Positions 1-11,459 of a stretch of 64,000 nt of DNA are shown here, one piece after another; the first letter of the stretch is position 1, and every line of letters starts with the position of its first letter. A model generated the notes under the pieces. That model was not told the origin of the DNA. It ran no database searches and saw only the letters and a list, made by a program, of their open reading frames with translations. A program made the position numbers and the translations under genes. Location: contig OY755197.1 in NCBI GenBank assembly GCA_963576735.1, positions 7,142,501 to 7,206,500 on the forward strand. Reading direction: 5' to 3'. The stretch comes from Bedellia somnulentella (lineage: Eukaryota > Arthropoda > Insecta > Lepidoptera > Bedelliidae).

Positions 1-19
1 GTCTTAATTATTAAGATAC

Positions 20-67
20 TTTTCTCGGCCTACCCCAAAGAAAACTAATGGCGTGAGCATATGTACG
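20..67 (+). repeat. Degenerate RTE LINE 3' end
   Basis: The stretch 'cctacccc...actaatggcgtgagcatatgta' matches the last bases of the RTE LINE stubs seen elsewhere in the window. Only the tail module is recognisable. Confidence 0.5.
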
Positions 68-304
68 CTTGGAAAAATATTTTCAAGTTAAGAAATCTTG
101 CAATTTTGTTCTCTATTTCAGCTCAGCTTGGAATGTGAATTCTCAAAGCAAACATAAGTGTACTTCGCAAAATGTAGAGTTTTATTTTCTACATCCTACT
201 TTATTTTGTATTATTAAGTCCATTCAAGGAACTTTTGAGTTTCATCTAAAATGATAACAACCATGATAGCTGACGTTTAACGTTTCTTGACCTGATAGAA
301 AACG

Positions 305-476
305 TTCTTATAAAGGCGGGGGTCCGAAGTGAGAAGAATAAAAGAGCATGTATGAGAAGAATAATGAATGTAAGAGAAGCAAGAGAGGTTGGTCAAGATC
401 GTACTAAGTGGCGATCGATAGTCTCTGCCTACCCCAATGGGAATAATGGGCGTGAGTATAAGTAAGTAAGTAAGTA
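305..476 (+). mobile_element. RTE-clade LINE, 3' stub with (TAAG)n tail
   Basis: This 5'-truncated stub keeps the open C-terminal frame of the LINE (from an ATG codon at 364), including REAREVGQDRTKWRSIVSAY. The frame runs through the 3' module and stops at a TAA at 463-465 supplied by the (TAAG)n tail itself. The same C-terminus occurs on the minus strand in the long copy at 49.8 kb. A SINE-B begins immediately after the tail. Confidence 0.8.
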
Positions 477-820
477 ACCATGATAGCTCAGTGGGTAGAA
501 CACCGCTTATCGTGCAGACGATGAGGGTTCATATCTCAGGTCAGGCCTTAACCATTTTGTCTTTTCTAAAGACATAGGTGTGGTTAATTTATCATGGTTG
601 TTACCGGTGAACGAAAACATCGTGTGGAAACCCACATAGCTAAGTTTTACTTTGTCAAGAGACAGTGTATTCGTACAAAGGTCTGTCCTCTATCACGTAA
701 GTACACTGTCCTAGCAAAGCACAGGTACTCTGAACACCAGATGACAATATCACGTAATGTTCAGTAATATTTGTACCTCTGCCAACCCCTTCAGGGATAT
801 ACGGCGTGAACGTTGGAGTT
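477..820 (+). mobile_element. SINE-B copy, near full length
   Basis: The tRNA-like head carries an A box ('tgatagctcagtgggtaga') and a B box region ('gggttcatatctcagg'). A body shared with the other SINE-B copies follows ('aaagacat..gtggttaatttatcatggttgtta'), and the end is the '...cccttcagggatatacggcgtgaacgtt' module. The TTATG tail is absent here. SINE-B has no coding capacity. Internal pol III transcription is inferred from the boxes. Confidence 0.85.
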
Positions 821-839
821 TAAGTCGTCAAACATATGA

Positions 840-1478
840 ATCCAATTTCTTTTAATTTTATACGCATCTAACAGATGTTGAACAGAAAAAGAACTCTACA
901 TTGGAATGCGTTAGTATTTCTGCTCTTATAAAATTTTGTAGTACGGGAATGTAACGCTAATACTAGAATACGCTTATCATTTTCATCCGCTGGAAGAAAC
1001 TAGTTAGTGCTTTTCCAAACCAACGTTACAAGGTTATATTGGTTTCATATCGTCTCCATTGTAAATGTTAATCTTAAAATTTCATTGGTAAAATGAAAGA
1101 GTATTTCTGATAGAAACTTTAACCAAATTTACTTGTTTGACTGAGTTCATAATAAAATAATATTAAACCAATATAAAACCACATCGTTCTAACAAATTGG
1201 TACATTGCAGCTTTTGCGTCTCGTCTTTTAAACACCATTAATTTTAATTATACCCATCATCAACACCTCAAAAAAGATACAAAATAGTTACATCCTTTGG
1301 CTCTATCAAGTCGCAACACTGTAATATCCGCTCTACATTTTTCCCGCCTCCGCGATCGATACAATACGTAAACTTTGAGTTATTTTAAGTCCTGTGCAAA
1401 GTTAATAACCTCTTTTTTGCATAATAGATAGAAGCTTTTTTAAGTTCCGAAATTGATTAAATCGGTAATGCATTTTTC
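840..1478. other. AT-rich sequence, nothing recognised
   Basis: I see no repeat family of this window, no tRNA and no convincing open frame. It lies directly upstream of the GC-rich patch at 1480. Confidence 0.5.
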
Positions 1479-1479
1479 T

Positions 1480-1727
1480 ACCAAGCGGAAGTGAGGCGCG
1501 GTCGTGCGCGGGAAGGGGGACAAAATGGCGGCGGATTACGTCACTCGGTCTTCGTTCCGTTGAAAATTAGATCAGTGGAAGTCAGAAGCGGTTCTGGACG
1601 CCCGCGCGCTTCGGCCGAAGGAATTTCTACCGGAAAATATGATTTATTCCGTGTTAGTGACTATTTTGTTATTTTGAGTGATACAATTTTTTTTTGTTTG
1701 ACTTGCTGTTTTAATGAAGATTTTTAT
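1480..1727 (+). promoter_or_regulatory. GC-rich promoter-like patch with possible noncoding first exon
   Basis: The first 150 bp are much richer in CpG than their surroundings. They contain 'caaaatggcggcgg', which resembles the AAnATGGCGGC element of insect core promoters, and a CRE-like 'ttacgtcac'. A strong splice donor (tat|gtaagtat) follows at 1728. Together these suggest a first exon on the plus strand, possibly untranslated. An 83-codon frame starting at 1491 spans the patch, but its product is Arg/Gly-rich at first and then AT-driven, so I do not call it a gene. No transcript evidence is available here. Confidence 0.35.
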
Positions 1728-1739
1728 GTAAGTATTTTT

Positions 1740-2470
1740 TAAATGTTTTTTGTTACGATTCTAAAATCGATTAAGCTTTGAGCTTTTGTTGCGGATTTAA
1801 GTTTGTCGTTGGTTGGATTATTTTGGATTGTTTCTTAATTAACTTTAATTTTAATTGTTCGTATAAAAATGCTTATGATTTATATATAAATGTAGTATTT
1901 TTCAAATATAAACATTCTGTAAAGTTTTGTTGCCGCGAAAAAAAATAACAAAGAGCCCAAAGTTTTTTAACTATTTAAATATATTTACAAAAATTAAACA
2001 ATTGTTAATTTGAACGTTATACGTCATGCAATGCTACTAAGTAGTGATTGTTTTTTCAGTAGCTTAATCAAGGTGAATATAATTTTATTACCTGGCACAG
2101 ATTTTTTTTTATTAAAAAGACAGCTATTTATATATGTATTTTTATATAGGTGCAGAATTGTTTCATTCCAAGAGAATGGGAAATAAAAAAAACATAAAAT
2201 TGATGCAAAAATATATCTTTTTTCGCGGAAAAATATATTTGGATTGTATTTTATTACGTAGTATTTTGGATTGTATTTTATAAAAGAAAAAAAAGAGCAG
2301 GTCGGAAATTAAAAAGCATTTTTTACAAATACTACGTATACTCAAGGCTCATATTCTGAGCACTAGCAAAAACTATAACGTTTATAATATATGAATATGA
2401 GACAAAAATATCTCATATATAGTGCAATAGATATTAAAATAAATGGATTGTTCGTGCCGGAGTTACCAAC
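1740..2470. other. AT-rich sequence, nothing recognised
   Basis: Very AT-rich, with homopolymer runs and a short duplication ('gtattttggattgtatttta' beside a near copy around 2240-2285). If the patch at 1480 is a first exon, this would be intron. Confidence 0.4.
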
Positions 2471-2479
2471 TCATCTTGC

Positions 2480-2568
2480 GCCAATCTTTTGAAAGCCTCG
2501 GCAGCCTTCGCCTCGTACGACACCCACGGGAATTGATGGGTTAATGCTATTAGACGCTGACTTGATAG
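2480..2568 (-). repeat. Degenerate SINE-A fragment
   Basis: 'gcctcgtacgacacccacgg' followed by 'aatgctattagacgctgac' aligns loosely with the 5' half of minus-strand SINE-A copies ('gcctcttacgacacccacgg...gtgctattctaagccgacac'). Confidence 0.35.
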
Positions 2569-2689
2569 AATTACGCGAGCTGCTAAGATCTACCTTGCCT
2601 TTGTGAAAATACTAATTATTTTAATTTTAATGGTTAAAAGACTTTGCTATAGACTTGGATGAGGGCAGCGCAGGATCGGTCTTTTTGGA

Positions 2690-2757
2690 TTTTTTTAGGG
2701 GACGCCTATGTCCAGCAGTGGACTTCTATTGGCTGAATTGTGATGATGAATACAGAC
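2690..2757 (+). repeat. LINE 3' end with (GAT)-type tail
   Basis: 'aggggacgcctatgtccagc' and 'agtggacttctattggctg' lead into 'gatgatgaa'. The same tail is at 10018-10080. This ending is common to moth and butterfly LINEs (family recollection, not searched). Confidence 0.55.
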
Positions 2758-2779
2758 GTTATAATGTAAACAGAAGATT

Positions 2780-3558
2780 CAGACAAAGCTATGTTTCCAA
2801 ATCTACTTCTTACTTGAATTAAGACTACTAAAGAAAATTAAATAGAGTAGGAAGTAGCGGGTTACATAAATGAACTAAAAGAATAAAGAAATATGTTTTA
2901 GATTAGAATAGTCTTTCATCACAGTAATGGAAGTTGACTATAGTATTAACATCTTAAAAAAGGACATAGTTAGTTATAGCAATGTTAAAAACGGCAGGAT
3001 ATCCATTGGTGAAGAATGAAACGGTATATGTACTATAACTTATGAAAGAAACTGAAACGATGAGATTGTACAAATTGACTATTGATGAGAAGAAGTCAAT
3101 TAGAATACATTTTTGGTGTTTGCCCGGAAACATCATGTATAAAGTCCTGTAGTCACCAAGAGAGTTTATCATTTGTACTATAGGCTTTCAAACGAAGATT
3201 TCGTTTACCTTATTGCAACTAGCTTGCTAATTTAAAAAACATACAATTATTTTTAATTACATGTTTAAACATAAGTTTTCCTTTACCATAATTATTTTTG
3301 ACATAAACCCATATCATTGTATTCCATCTACATAGAATACAGAGGTTTTTAAAGTGAACAACAAAATTTATTGTAATAATAAACGTAATGTAATTTAGTT
3401 ACGCGAAAACCGATACAGTTTCTCGAATTAAAACTGGTTCAATGTTTCATTTGAAATACCGTTGCTTTTGACCGATCAACCGTTTCTAAAATTACTTAGG
3501 TAACAAATTCTGACAGATGTCAAATTCTCTACAATCATTTTTGGTTTACACTGGATCG
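2780..3558. other. AT-rich sequence, nothing recognised
   Basis: No repeat family of this window and no supported gene. A minus-strand frame at 2954-3172 has no recognisable motif. Confidence 0.4.
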
Positions 3559-3576
3559 TATTTCTTTTAACATCAT

Positions 3577-3828
3577 ACATACATATACTCACGGCTATAA
3601 TCCCTAAAAGGGGTAGCAAGAGTTCCAGAATTAGAAAAATCTTTATCCAGTTTTGAAAGTTGCGTGGGAAAAATAAAGATAAAAAACCATTTTAAAAAAT
3701 AGGTTGTAGGCAATGGGTCTCCAACCGCATCACCCAAAAATCCCTTAAATCCCAATACCGTTAGTCGCCTCTTACGTGCACCCACCAGAAGAAATGGGGT
3801 AGTAATATTCTAAGCCGGACTACACAGC
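3577..3828 (-). mobile_element. SINE-A, complete, 18-bp TSD
   Basis: Reference copy for the family. Reading the minus strand it starts 'gctgtgtagt', contains a B-box-like 'gcggttggagaccc', and ends 'actctt...tagccgtgagtatatgtatg'. The 18-bp direct repeat 'tatttcttttaacatcat' lies at 3559-3576 and 3829-3846, which shows target-primed insertion and fixes both ends. The element is non-coding. Confidence 0.95.
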
Positions 3829-3849
3829 TATTTCTTTTAACATCATCTA

Positions 3850-4840
3850 TATATTATATTTGACAGGACTTCGGTACTTTTGAATCATTGTATTGTAGGC
3901 TTTGAAGTATTGTCCAAGTTCCGGTGGGTGGGTGTCAGTTGACGGGGCTAAGTGTTCAAGGAGCTATAAAAGTTTGGAACCGATTGTTAGACGATGCGGT
4001 TTGAGGCCTGTCACCCATTGGTGAATATAATTATATTATTACAATTATGACATAAGTAAAAATATACTTTATTAGGACAAATATCTTTATGGAAAAATGC
4101 TCTGACTACCCTTTGGGTTGTGTGGTGTAGAAGAGGTCACAAGCTGATTAAAACTTAAAAAAAAACTTTGAGAATCGTGTGATATATTTTGCTTCAAAAT
4201 CTTTTTCGGATTTTGTCATCCTTACCCTTCTTTTTGATCTTTGTTATACCATGTTTGTTCTCAGTAATAAGCAATATTATGTATCTATAAAGACTCAAAA
4301 GAAAATAAAAAATTGAAGCTTAATTTTCGGGTCCAGTGGTTTTCCCCGCCGCAAACAAAGAATTTATTTTTTAATTAACGAACAAAGGGACAAGACGTTG
4401 ACGTTTGAGACAATAAAATTCATATTTCGAACGCATTTGACATGCGCACAAGAAACCATTATTCGAGTGTTCTAATTTCAAAATTCAAACAACGTAACGG
4501 ACGCCATTTATCATTGCTGGAACGATGATTCAACTATAACATTTTGCGAGCATAATGACTGCGGATGTAAGAAGAAAATGATTGTGGGATTTATTCAAAC
4601 GTAGGAAAATAAGAATATTCTCTGAAGTTCAATGAGGCACAAAAGTCTGAATTTATCAGAATAATATAATATTATCATTTAATAGAAATAATGAAAGGAG
4701 ATAAAGCAAAAGAGTTATAAATAGATCAAAGTAGGTGACGATAGTTATAATTTTCTAGTACCTTTCTACTCGGAAAGTCGGAACGAAATGCGCAAAAATA
4801 TTATACCTCAAAGTATACATTTCTAAAGTAATCAACGAAT
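3850..4840. other. AT-rich sequence, no supported gene
   Basis: No family repeat found. At 4555-4572 the run 'atgactgcggatgtaagaag' has a start codon followed by a possible splice donor, but nothing upstream supports a promoter strongly enough to call it. Confidence 0.35.
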
Positions 4841-5193
4841 GAACGGTTTTAAGTCCTCGGTTTATATTTACAATAAAGAAACAGACCAATAAGCACAAAA
4901 AGTACCAAAATTATGGTTTTGAATCCTAATTCGAAAAAAACGCATACGTGAAATGGGTCATTGAGTATATCAGTTAAAACTGTGAAACCCACAAGCAAAT
5001 GATTTATATCCAAATTGCCTAAGACAAAAATTCCTTTATGACAAAAAATTTTGAAATCCAAAAAGACTAATTCAATAATAATTAATCGTAATTTCTCCAT
5101 ACGGACTCCACAAATGCTTGCCTCGTGGATAGCTTAAATTGAAATAAAGAACAAGCAGGACCGCACAGGCCGTATTGAGGTCATCCTGTGTTG

Positions 5194-5320
5194 CTAGTAC
5201 GAGCGACCTTTTAACTAGATATCGCGTGGTATAAAACAGCCATCTCTTTCGCACTCACTTAGCATCGTATTCCGTCATCTCATTCTAACCGATATTGTGA
5301 CGATAAAACAGTGCTCGTGC
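5194..5320 (+). mobile_element. Short TIR element (MITE-P), about 130 bp
   Basis: Ends are inverted: 'ctagtacgagcg' on the left and 'tgctcgtgcgag' on the right. The core 'atatcgcgtggtataaaaca' and 'cgtcatctcattctaaccga' is shared with copies near 21.4, 40.7, 47.4 and 62.9 kb. Near-identical 15-bp flanks ('gtcatcctgtgttgc' and 'gtcgtcctgtgttgc') could be a target duplication. Confidence 0.75.
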
Positions 5321-5479
5321 GAGTCGTCCTGTGTTGCCAGAGCGAGGCGTACTTTGTTTATGGGTTCAAATGGCGATGTTTGGACCTTCTGTTCGGAAAT
5401 GGGTACTATGGTGCTGGATCTTATTCTTAAAACGGTTAAGCGGTTGAACTTCTTTAATTTGTTGTTAATCTTGGAAGTT

Positions 5480-5730
5480 ACATACATACATATAGTCAAG
5501 GCAAGGCCATAAATACCAAAAAGGGGTAACCAGAACTTTAGAGCTAGAAATTCCTCAGCCACATTTGGAAGTTGATACGACAAGATTGTAGAAAAAAAGT
5601 ATTGTTGGTGATGGGTCTTCAACCGCAACGCTCAAAAATCCATTAAAAAGCCCCAATACCCTTGGTCGCCTCTTACGTAGAGCCACGGGAAGAAAAAGAG
5701 TAGTGCTATTTTAAGTCGACTCTACACAGC
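5480..5730 (-). mobile_element. SINE-A, full length, diverged
   Basis: From 'catacatacatatagtcaag' to 'ctctacacagc'. The open frames crossing it on both strands are chance frames. Confidence 0.85.
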
Positions 5731-6021
5731 TATGAAGAAGCTATGTTGTTCTAAAACTACAAATTCAATTAAAGGTCAAACGCAGCTAGCTTGATTCCAA
5801 TCATATCGAGAGAAAGCATTGCGTGATTTGATACAGATGTACTCGTAGTAGATATTCTCACGCTCCTAATCTGCCAAAGAGTTACGAGTATTGAAGTAGA
5901 AGTTTGTATAAAAAATGGCGACTAAGAATGAGACTTACGGAATAGTGTTCATTTTCTTTTCATTTAATTAGTCTACATTGCTATAGAGATTGCTTTCCTC
6001 GGACTGTGACCATTGTCAACA

Positions 6022-6236
6022 CATACATACATATACTCACGGCCATATATCCCAAAAAGGGGTAGCCAGAGATTCACAGCTAGAAACTCTTCAGCCAAAT
6101 TTGGAAGATGATGATGATTGTCCCCTACAAGATGGTAAAAATAAAGTATCGTTGGTGATGGGTCTCCAAGCGCATCGCCCAAAAACCACTTAAAAAAGCC
6201 GCCTACCCTTAGTAGCCTCTTACGACACCCATAGGT
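6022..6236 (-). mobile_element. SINE-A, 5'-truncated
   Basis: Begins with the (CATA)n tail and stops inside the 'cctcttacgacacccatagg' region, so the promoter end is missing. The truncation fits incomplete reverse transcription. Confidence 0.85.
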
Positions 6237-6239
6237 GAT

Positions 6240-7550
6240 AGAGACATTAATAACACCGATGAACGATAGTGGATAGTGACATATTCCATAGTAAGAGGAT
6301 GCATTATCAAATTTTCAAAACCCCATTCACCTAAATTTAGACGAAAGGGAATTCAAGATACGACACAGTTTAAACGAAAATTATTTCCAGTAGTTAAACT
6401 CACGAACATTTAAAAGTCCGTTTATCTCGTTTTGCCTACAACTTGAAAGGATAAAGGCGTGTTTATACGTTTATTTGTTCTAGTGAATGACGTACGTTTT
6501 AGTGTGAATTCTTAACTATTAGTTACGGTTTTCTGTAATGTTGAGTTGGCGAACTGGGACGGCAATTGTAGGCGGTTGGTAGGGTTGGCACCAAGGTTTA
6601 TTTTAACCTTGGAAACAATCATTTACTTTGGTGCTTCGAAATTAGTGGTTTGGAATCACACTAAAGCCATTTTTTCGTGCGTTTCGTTTTGACTTAGGGG
6701 TTGGGGATTTTAAAGTGATTGTTATATGACGTGGCTGATGGTCATGACCCATCCTAAAAAAACTTTGTTTTAAAAAAAACACTCAACTTCAATCAATCCT
6801 TTAAGTCTTAAAAGAAACCTTTAATATTTTTTTCACAAACAAACAAATTACACACCGATAAGGAATAGTAATAATGACAACTTCAAATCGACGAATTAAT
6901 GTCTCTATCATTCACCACGTAAAAAGCATACTATACTATTCCACGTCAAACATCTGGTATCTAATTTATCAACTAAAAGACTGGCTCAAAAATTTAACAG
7001 TCATTCTGACTTGACGCAAACTTACCCGGTCATTTGCGGTTAATGTGTAAGTGTGTGTGGTCACCCTTATTTTTGATATTTTGGGGTCTATGTTTATGTG
7101 TGCGTTTGGTAGGTGTGAAATCGCACTACACTTTTCATTAGCTGGGTATGCTTAGAATAGCACTAACCCAGTTTGTACAGCGCAAAGTTTTTTAGCGCCA
7201 CATACCCAAACTCCACATCTCTTGATTCTTTTATTCAGCGCCCCCAAACTACTCTATTTTTCATTCAATTTATAATCATATTCACCTGAGACTGCCGTAT
7301 AGAGCCGGCTAAGTATATCACGACTACATATCTCATATAATTTTTATGCGTCACAAAAGTCGGTTAAAGGATAGTGGGAGATGTAAGATGCAGCTAAACC
7401 AAATCCTAAGCCTTCTTTTGGCAAATATTTCTAAATAAGATGTTTAAGAGGACAGACTCTAAATGATTCTAACGCTCTGTCTTACTTTATGTGGGATTAT
7501 AGTCGTGGTGATATTTCATGTTATAACGTAGATGAAAACATTTATCTGAT
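6240..7550. other. Unique AT-rich sequence
   Basis: No repeat of this window's families and no convincing open frame. A G-rich patch (6540-6600) with 'ggcgaactgggacggcaatt' stands out slightly but has no recognised function. Confidence 0.4.
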
Positions 7551-7554
7551 TGAA

Positions 7555-7662
7555 AAGATAGATGAATGTTGACGTATCTGAGGAGGATAGGCGGGATGGT
7601 ATAAAATGCCAATCAACAGCCCCTGCATATCGCAATGGAAACTAATGGCGTGAATATATATA
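7555..7662 (+). repeat. Degenerate RTE LINE 3' end
   Basis: 'gatgaatgttgacgtatctg' and the closing 'aaactaatggcgtgaatata' resemble the C-terminal and tail portion of RTE stubs, with many changes. Confidence 0.4.
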
Positions 7663-8032
7663 TCCAATAATAACTTGCAGTTGCCAACCCTAACAACCTA
7701 CGTCCAGCGACTTCAAGGCGCCTTAGAATCGTAAAGAACACTTCATTTGTTACTACACTCATTTAAAACCTATTCTCAAGTGACAGTATTAGCATATATC
7801 TTTACGACTAAAGATATAGGCAGATAGGGGGCTGATAAAATAGCTAACACATATTAATTTTGCATTAATTGAAATGTCTTTTTGAAATCATCGACAAATA
7901 GTAAAGTTAATGAAAATGAAATTCATTCCAACCTATAATTACGACTACAAGTCTCAATAAAGGTTCTTGATTCCCTTCTTCAGAATTAGAAACCTTTCAG
8001 TGACTTTTCTTAGCTGAATCATTAATAAGCGA

Positions 8033-8269
8033 TGTAGTGTCGGCTTAGAATAGCACTACCCCATTTCTCCCGGTGGGTGTACGTAAGAGGCGACTAACGG
8101 TATTGGGGCTTTTTAAGGGATTTTTGGGCGATGCGGTTAGAGACCCATCACCAACAACCTTTATTCTACCATCTTTTCCCCACTCAACTTCCAAAAGTGG
8201 CTGACAAATTTCTAATTTCTCAGCTCTGGCTACCCTTTTTATAGCCGTGAGTATATGTATGTATGTAAT
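8033..8269 (+). mobile_element. SINE-A copy
   Basis: From 'gtagtgtcggcttagaatag' to 'gccgtgagtatatgtatg', with a short (TATG)n tail. Lacks only the first few 5' bases. Confidence 0.93.
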
Positions 8270-8481
8270 CATTAAAAGGTATTTCTACATGAAGGATGGT
8301 TGGTGATGGACGATTACTTAAAAAGTCAATAGTTGAGTGTCAAACAACAAGGTTAAAAATTCAATGTTTAACCTCAAAGGGAATCAAATTTGTGGCAATC
8401 TAACCTGATTAGCTAGACTCCTAACCATTGCTGCCTTATGTAAGTTTGAAATATCAAAAAACACATGAAAACTGCCTTACT

Positions 8482-8719
8482 GTGTAGTGTCAGCTTGGAA
8501 TAGCACTACCCCATTTCTTCCGGTGGGTGTATGTAAGAGGCGACTAACGGTATTGGGGCTTTTAAGGGATTTTGGGCGATGCGGTTGGAGACCCATCACC
8601 AACAACCTTTGATTTACCATCTTTTCCCCACTCAACTTTCCAAACGTGGCTGAGGAATTTCGAATTCCTTAGCTCTGGCTACTCCTTCTAGGAATTTAAA
8701 GCCGTGAGTATATGTATGT
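8482..8719 (+). mobile_element. SINE-A, complete, 14-bp TSD
   Basis: Flanked by 'aaaactgccttact' at 8468-8481 and 8720-8733. Both ends are therefore defined and the insertion is recent enough to keep a perfect TSD. Confidence 0.95.
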
Positions 8720-8995
8720 AAAACTGCCTTACTAAAGCCTATGAGGCGAATATTGTAGAGTGTTAATATTTTTATCGCTCTGCTATACCAATTAGCTTTG
8801 AACTATATACGCTGCATGGTAAATTTGAAACGATGATTTAACATTACGACCACGTTTATTGTAAGGGGTATCCTAGGAACTATAACATTTTCATTACTGG
8901 TATTAATGCTCTATTAAAACGACACTTAAAGCATCAAACAATAAAATGCAGTAACCGTATGCGGATATAATTTCCAAAAAGAGAGTCAATATAAA

Positions 8996-9231
8996 TACAT
9001 ATAGGTAATCACTCACGGCTATAAATCCCTAAAAGGGGTGGCTGGAGCTTCAGAATACGAAATTCCTCAGCCACTTTTGGAAGTTAAGTGTAGAAAAGAG
9101 TTTACAATAAAGGTGATTGGTCTCCAACCTTATCGCCCGACAATCACTTAAAAAGCCCCAATAACCTTAGTTACCTCTGACGAACACCCTCGGGCAGTAA
9201 AAGGGTAGTGCTATTCTAAGCCGACACTACA
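8996..9231 (-). mobile_element. SINE-A copy
   Basis: Runs from a degenerate tail 'catataggtaatcactcacg' to 'gccgacactacacagc'. Confidence 0.9.
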
Positions 9232-9239
9232 CAGCTTAC

Positions 9240-10010
9240 CAGTCAATATTTGACCAACAACTGGTTTTTACATTTTAATCGTAAGGAAATATCAAAAAAA
9301 TTTCAAGATTCAGATTGAGGGTAGAACATAAATTACATGGCAAACCAACATCGTCATTAGTAAGGTGTGATAAAAAATGGCTCAGCCCTAAAATAAGCTT
9401 TCGAAACCCCGTAATATTAACACTTAACATTTTTATAAAGTAATAGGTACATTCCTGTTATATACGTTATCAAATGACTGTGATATTAATCAATAGGCCT
9501 CCCCTATGTTAGCTCTTCATGCTGACGCAATTGTAGGGTGACACTTCGTTCAATGTAGGTTAGACTGTTTTAATAGTATACGAGTTCACTTATGCGAGGT
9601 CTTTTTTTCTGTTCTTCTTATAAATAATGATTTGCTCTTTAAATATATACTACGATGATATGTGATGATTAATAGATATGAGCAAGATTGCTTCCCACAA
9701 CTTCTTCATTCTGCAATACTTATATACTGTCGTCATCTATTCTATACATTACAGGCTACATTAAATCTATAATAGAGGTGCATTGCTTACCCGTACAATT
9801 AAATTAAGACTAACAGTTAACCATCGTATCGTTTTAACAATACATATTTATTTCAGACCAATTTAGACCATACAGTATAAATATAAATTTTAAATCAAAA
9901 TAAATCTTATCTATGTTAGTAAACTAGTATTAAGTTAAATTGATACTGTTTAAAGTAAGTGTTGTATTTTTTAATAAGTGTTTGAAGTATAAAATTTTGT
10001 TCTTATATCA
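9240..10010. other. AT-rich sequence, nothing recognised
   Basis: No repeat family of this window and no supported gene or RNA. Confidence 0.4.
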
Positions 10011-10017
10011 TAAAGAA

Positions 10018-10080
10018 TAACTTTAGGGGAGGTCTATGTCCAGCAGTGGACGTCTATTGGTTGGATGATGATGATGATCA
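10018..10080 (+). repeat. LINE 3' end with (GAT)n tail
   Basis: 'ggtctatgtccagcagtgga' followed by 'cgtctattggttg' and (GAT)n. Same ending as 2690-2757. Only the last 60 bp remain, as expected of severe 5' truncation. Confidence 0.65.
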
Positions 10081-10583
10081 TAAAGGAAATATCCAATTCA
10101 TAAAGTAGCTAATATCTAATTCTGCCGTCTACAAAGTTACTGTTCGGTTTGTCTTATTTTTTTTTAACAAAGTAACGTATAGCATATTCATCTATCGGTA
10201 TGCATAAGTTATTTATTTATCTGTTAACAAAATGCCATCGCAACGCTTTGAAGTAAATCTATTACCATTGGTACACTTTGTAGTTTATGGCGCACTGAAC
10301 CGTGAAATCTAATCATTACTTCTGGCACAAAATAAACCACAGCATTAAATAACAATATTGTTAAAAATAAAATGTAAGTAGATAGAAAAATTTAATAGAG
10401 CTGTGCCATTATTTCCGAGCTATAAAGTGGGTGGTTTCAAAATTTTATTTTCCACGAAACTCCCGTTTCCGTCAGATTTTATGGACACCCTATAAAAATG
10501 TAATTTAACACGTGACACGAGATGGCACTGAAATGGGGCTATATTTCTATGATATTAGAATTTTGTGGTGTTTAATGAATATT

Positions 10584-10834
10584 CTGCTGCGTATTGTCGG
10601 CTTAGAATAGCACTACCCCATTTATTCCGGTAGGTGTACGTAAAAGGCGACTAGAACGTAAAGGTGGTATTGGGGTTTTTGAGGGATTTTGGGCGATGCG
10701 GTTGGAGACCCATCACCAAAAACCTTTGTTTCACCATCTCTTTCCCACGCAACTTCCAAGAGTGGCTGAGAAATTTTTAATTCCGTACCTCTGGCTACCC
10801 CTTCAAGTGATTTATAGCCGTGAGTGTATGTATG
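10584..10834 (+). mobile_element. SINE-A, complete, 11-bp TSD
   Basis: Flanked by 'taatgaatatt' at 10573-10583 and 10835-10845. It carries a short insertion near 'gcgactagaacgtaaaggtg' relative to other copies. Confidence 0.93.
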
Positions 10835-10875
10835 TAATGAATATTATATAGGTCGCAGCTGAAATCTATAGCCTT

Positions 10876-10916
10876 TTACTCACGCCATTAGTTCTCATTG
10901 GTGTAGACAGAGACTA
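10876..10916 (-). repeat. RTE LINE 3' end fragment
   Basis: 'actcacgccattagttctca' followed by 'ttggtgtagacagagacta' is the tail module on the minus strand. Confidence 0.55.
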
Positions 10917-11175
10917 AACTAGTGCTTTAGTGTCTTTTTTTAGAGAGTTGACACTATTGCTTGCTATGCTTATTTCTAGATGCACTGCATGCAGTGTGTT
11001 AAAGCGTCAGTAATGCATTAGAATAGTGCATATAAAGTGTCCGCATCCCAACGTTTATTTAGGCATTTTAAATATAGAACTATACTAGCGTTTTAGGTAG
11101 TCCTTTATTTATTCGAGAGCTCATGAAATATTTATGTTAAATTGCATGAATAAAAGCTAATAAACAATAGTGTTA

Positions 11176-11450
11176 TATGCTCACGCTATTCGTTTTCATT
11201 GGGGTAAACCAGGATCGAAGAAAGATCGATCGCAACTTTGTACGATTCTGGCCTGAAAAACTTCTCTTGATTCATTTACATCCATCAATATTTTCAAACA
11301 TGCTCTTTTATTTTCCATACTACGGCTGCCTGCCTTTCTGAGCACATTTTCAATTTGATCTAAATATTTCATCTACTGCCACAACCATCCACATAGGCTT
11401 TTTATTTTTTTTCTCTAATTCAATATCAACCATCCTATCTATGTGCCCAA
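11176..11450 (-). mobile_element. RTE LINE 3' stub
   Basis: Minus-strand C-terminal region: 'gctcacgctattcgttttca', 'gatcgatcgcaactttgtac' and 'ctatctatgtgcccaaacaa' each match the corresponding part of the long copy at 49.8-50.1 kb. The frame is broken. Confidence 0.7.
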
Positions 11451-11459
11451 ACAATTAAT

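Noticed and set aside
1491..1742. 83-codon frame at the GC-rich patch as a protein gene
   Set aside because: The Arg/Gly-rich start comes from CpG-rich promoter-like DNA and the rest from AT-rich DNA; a noncoding first exon is a better reading.
5275..5628. 117-codon minus-strand frame
   Set aside because: It covers a SINE-A copy and part of a MITE-P; the peptide pieces recur in other SINE-A copies.
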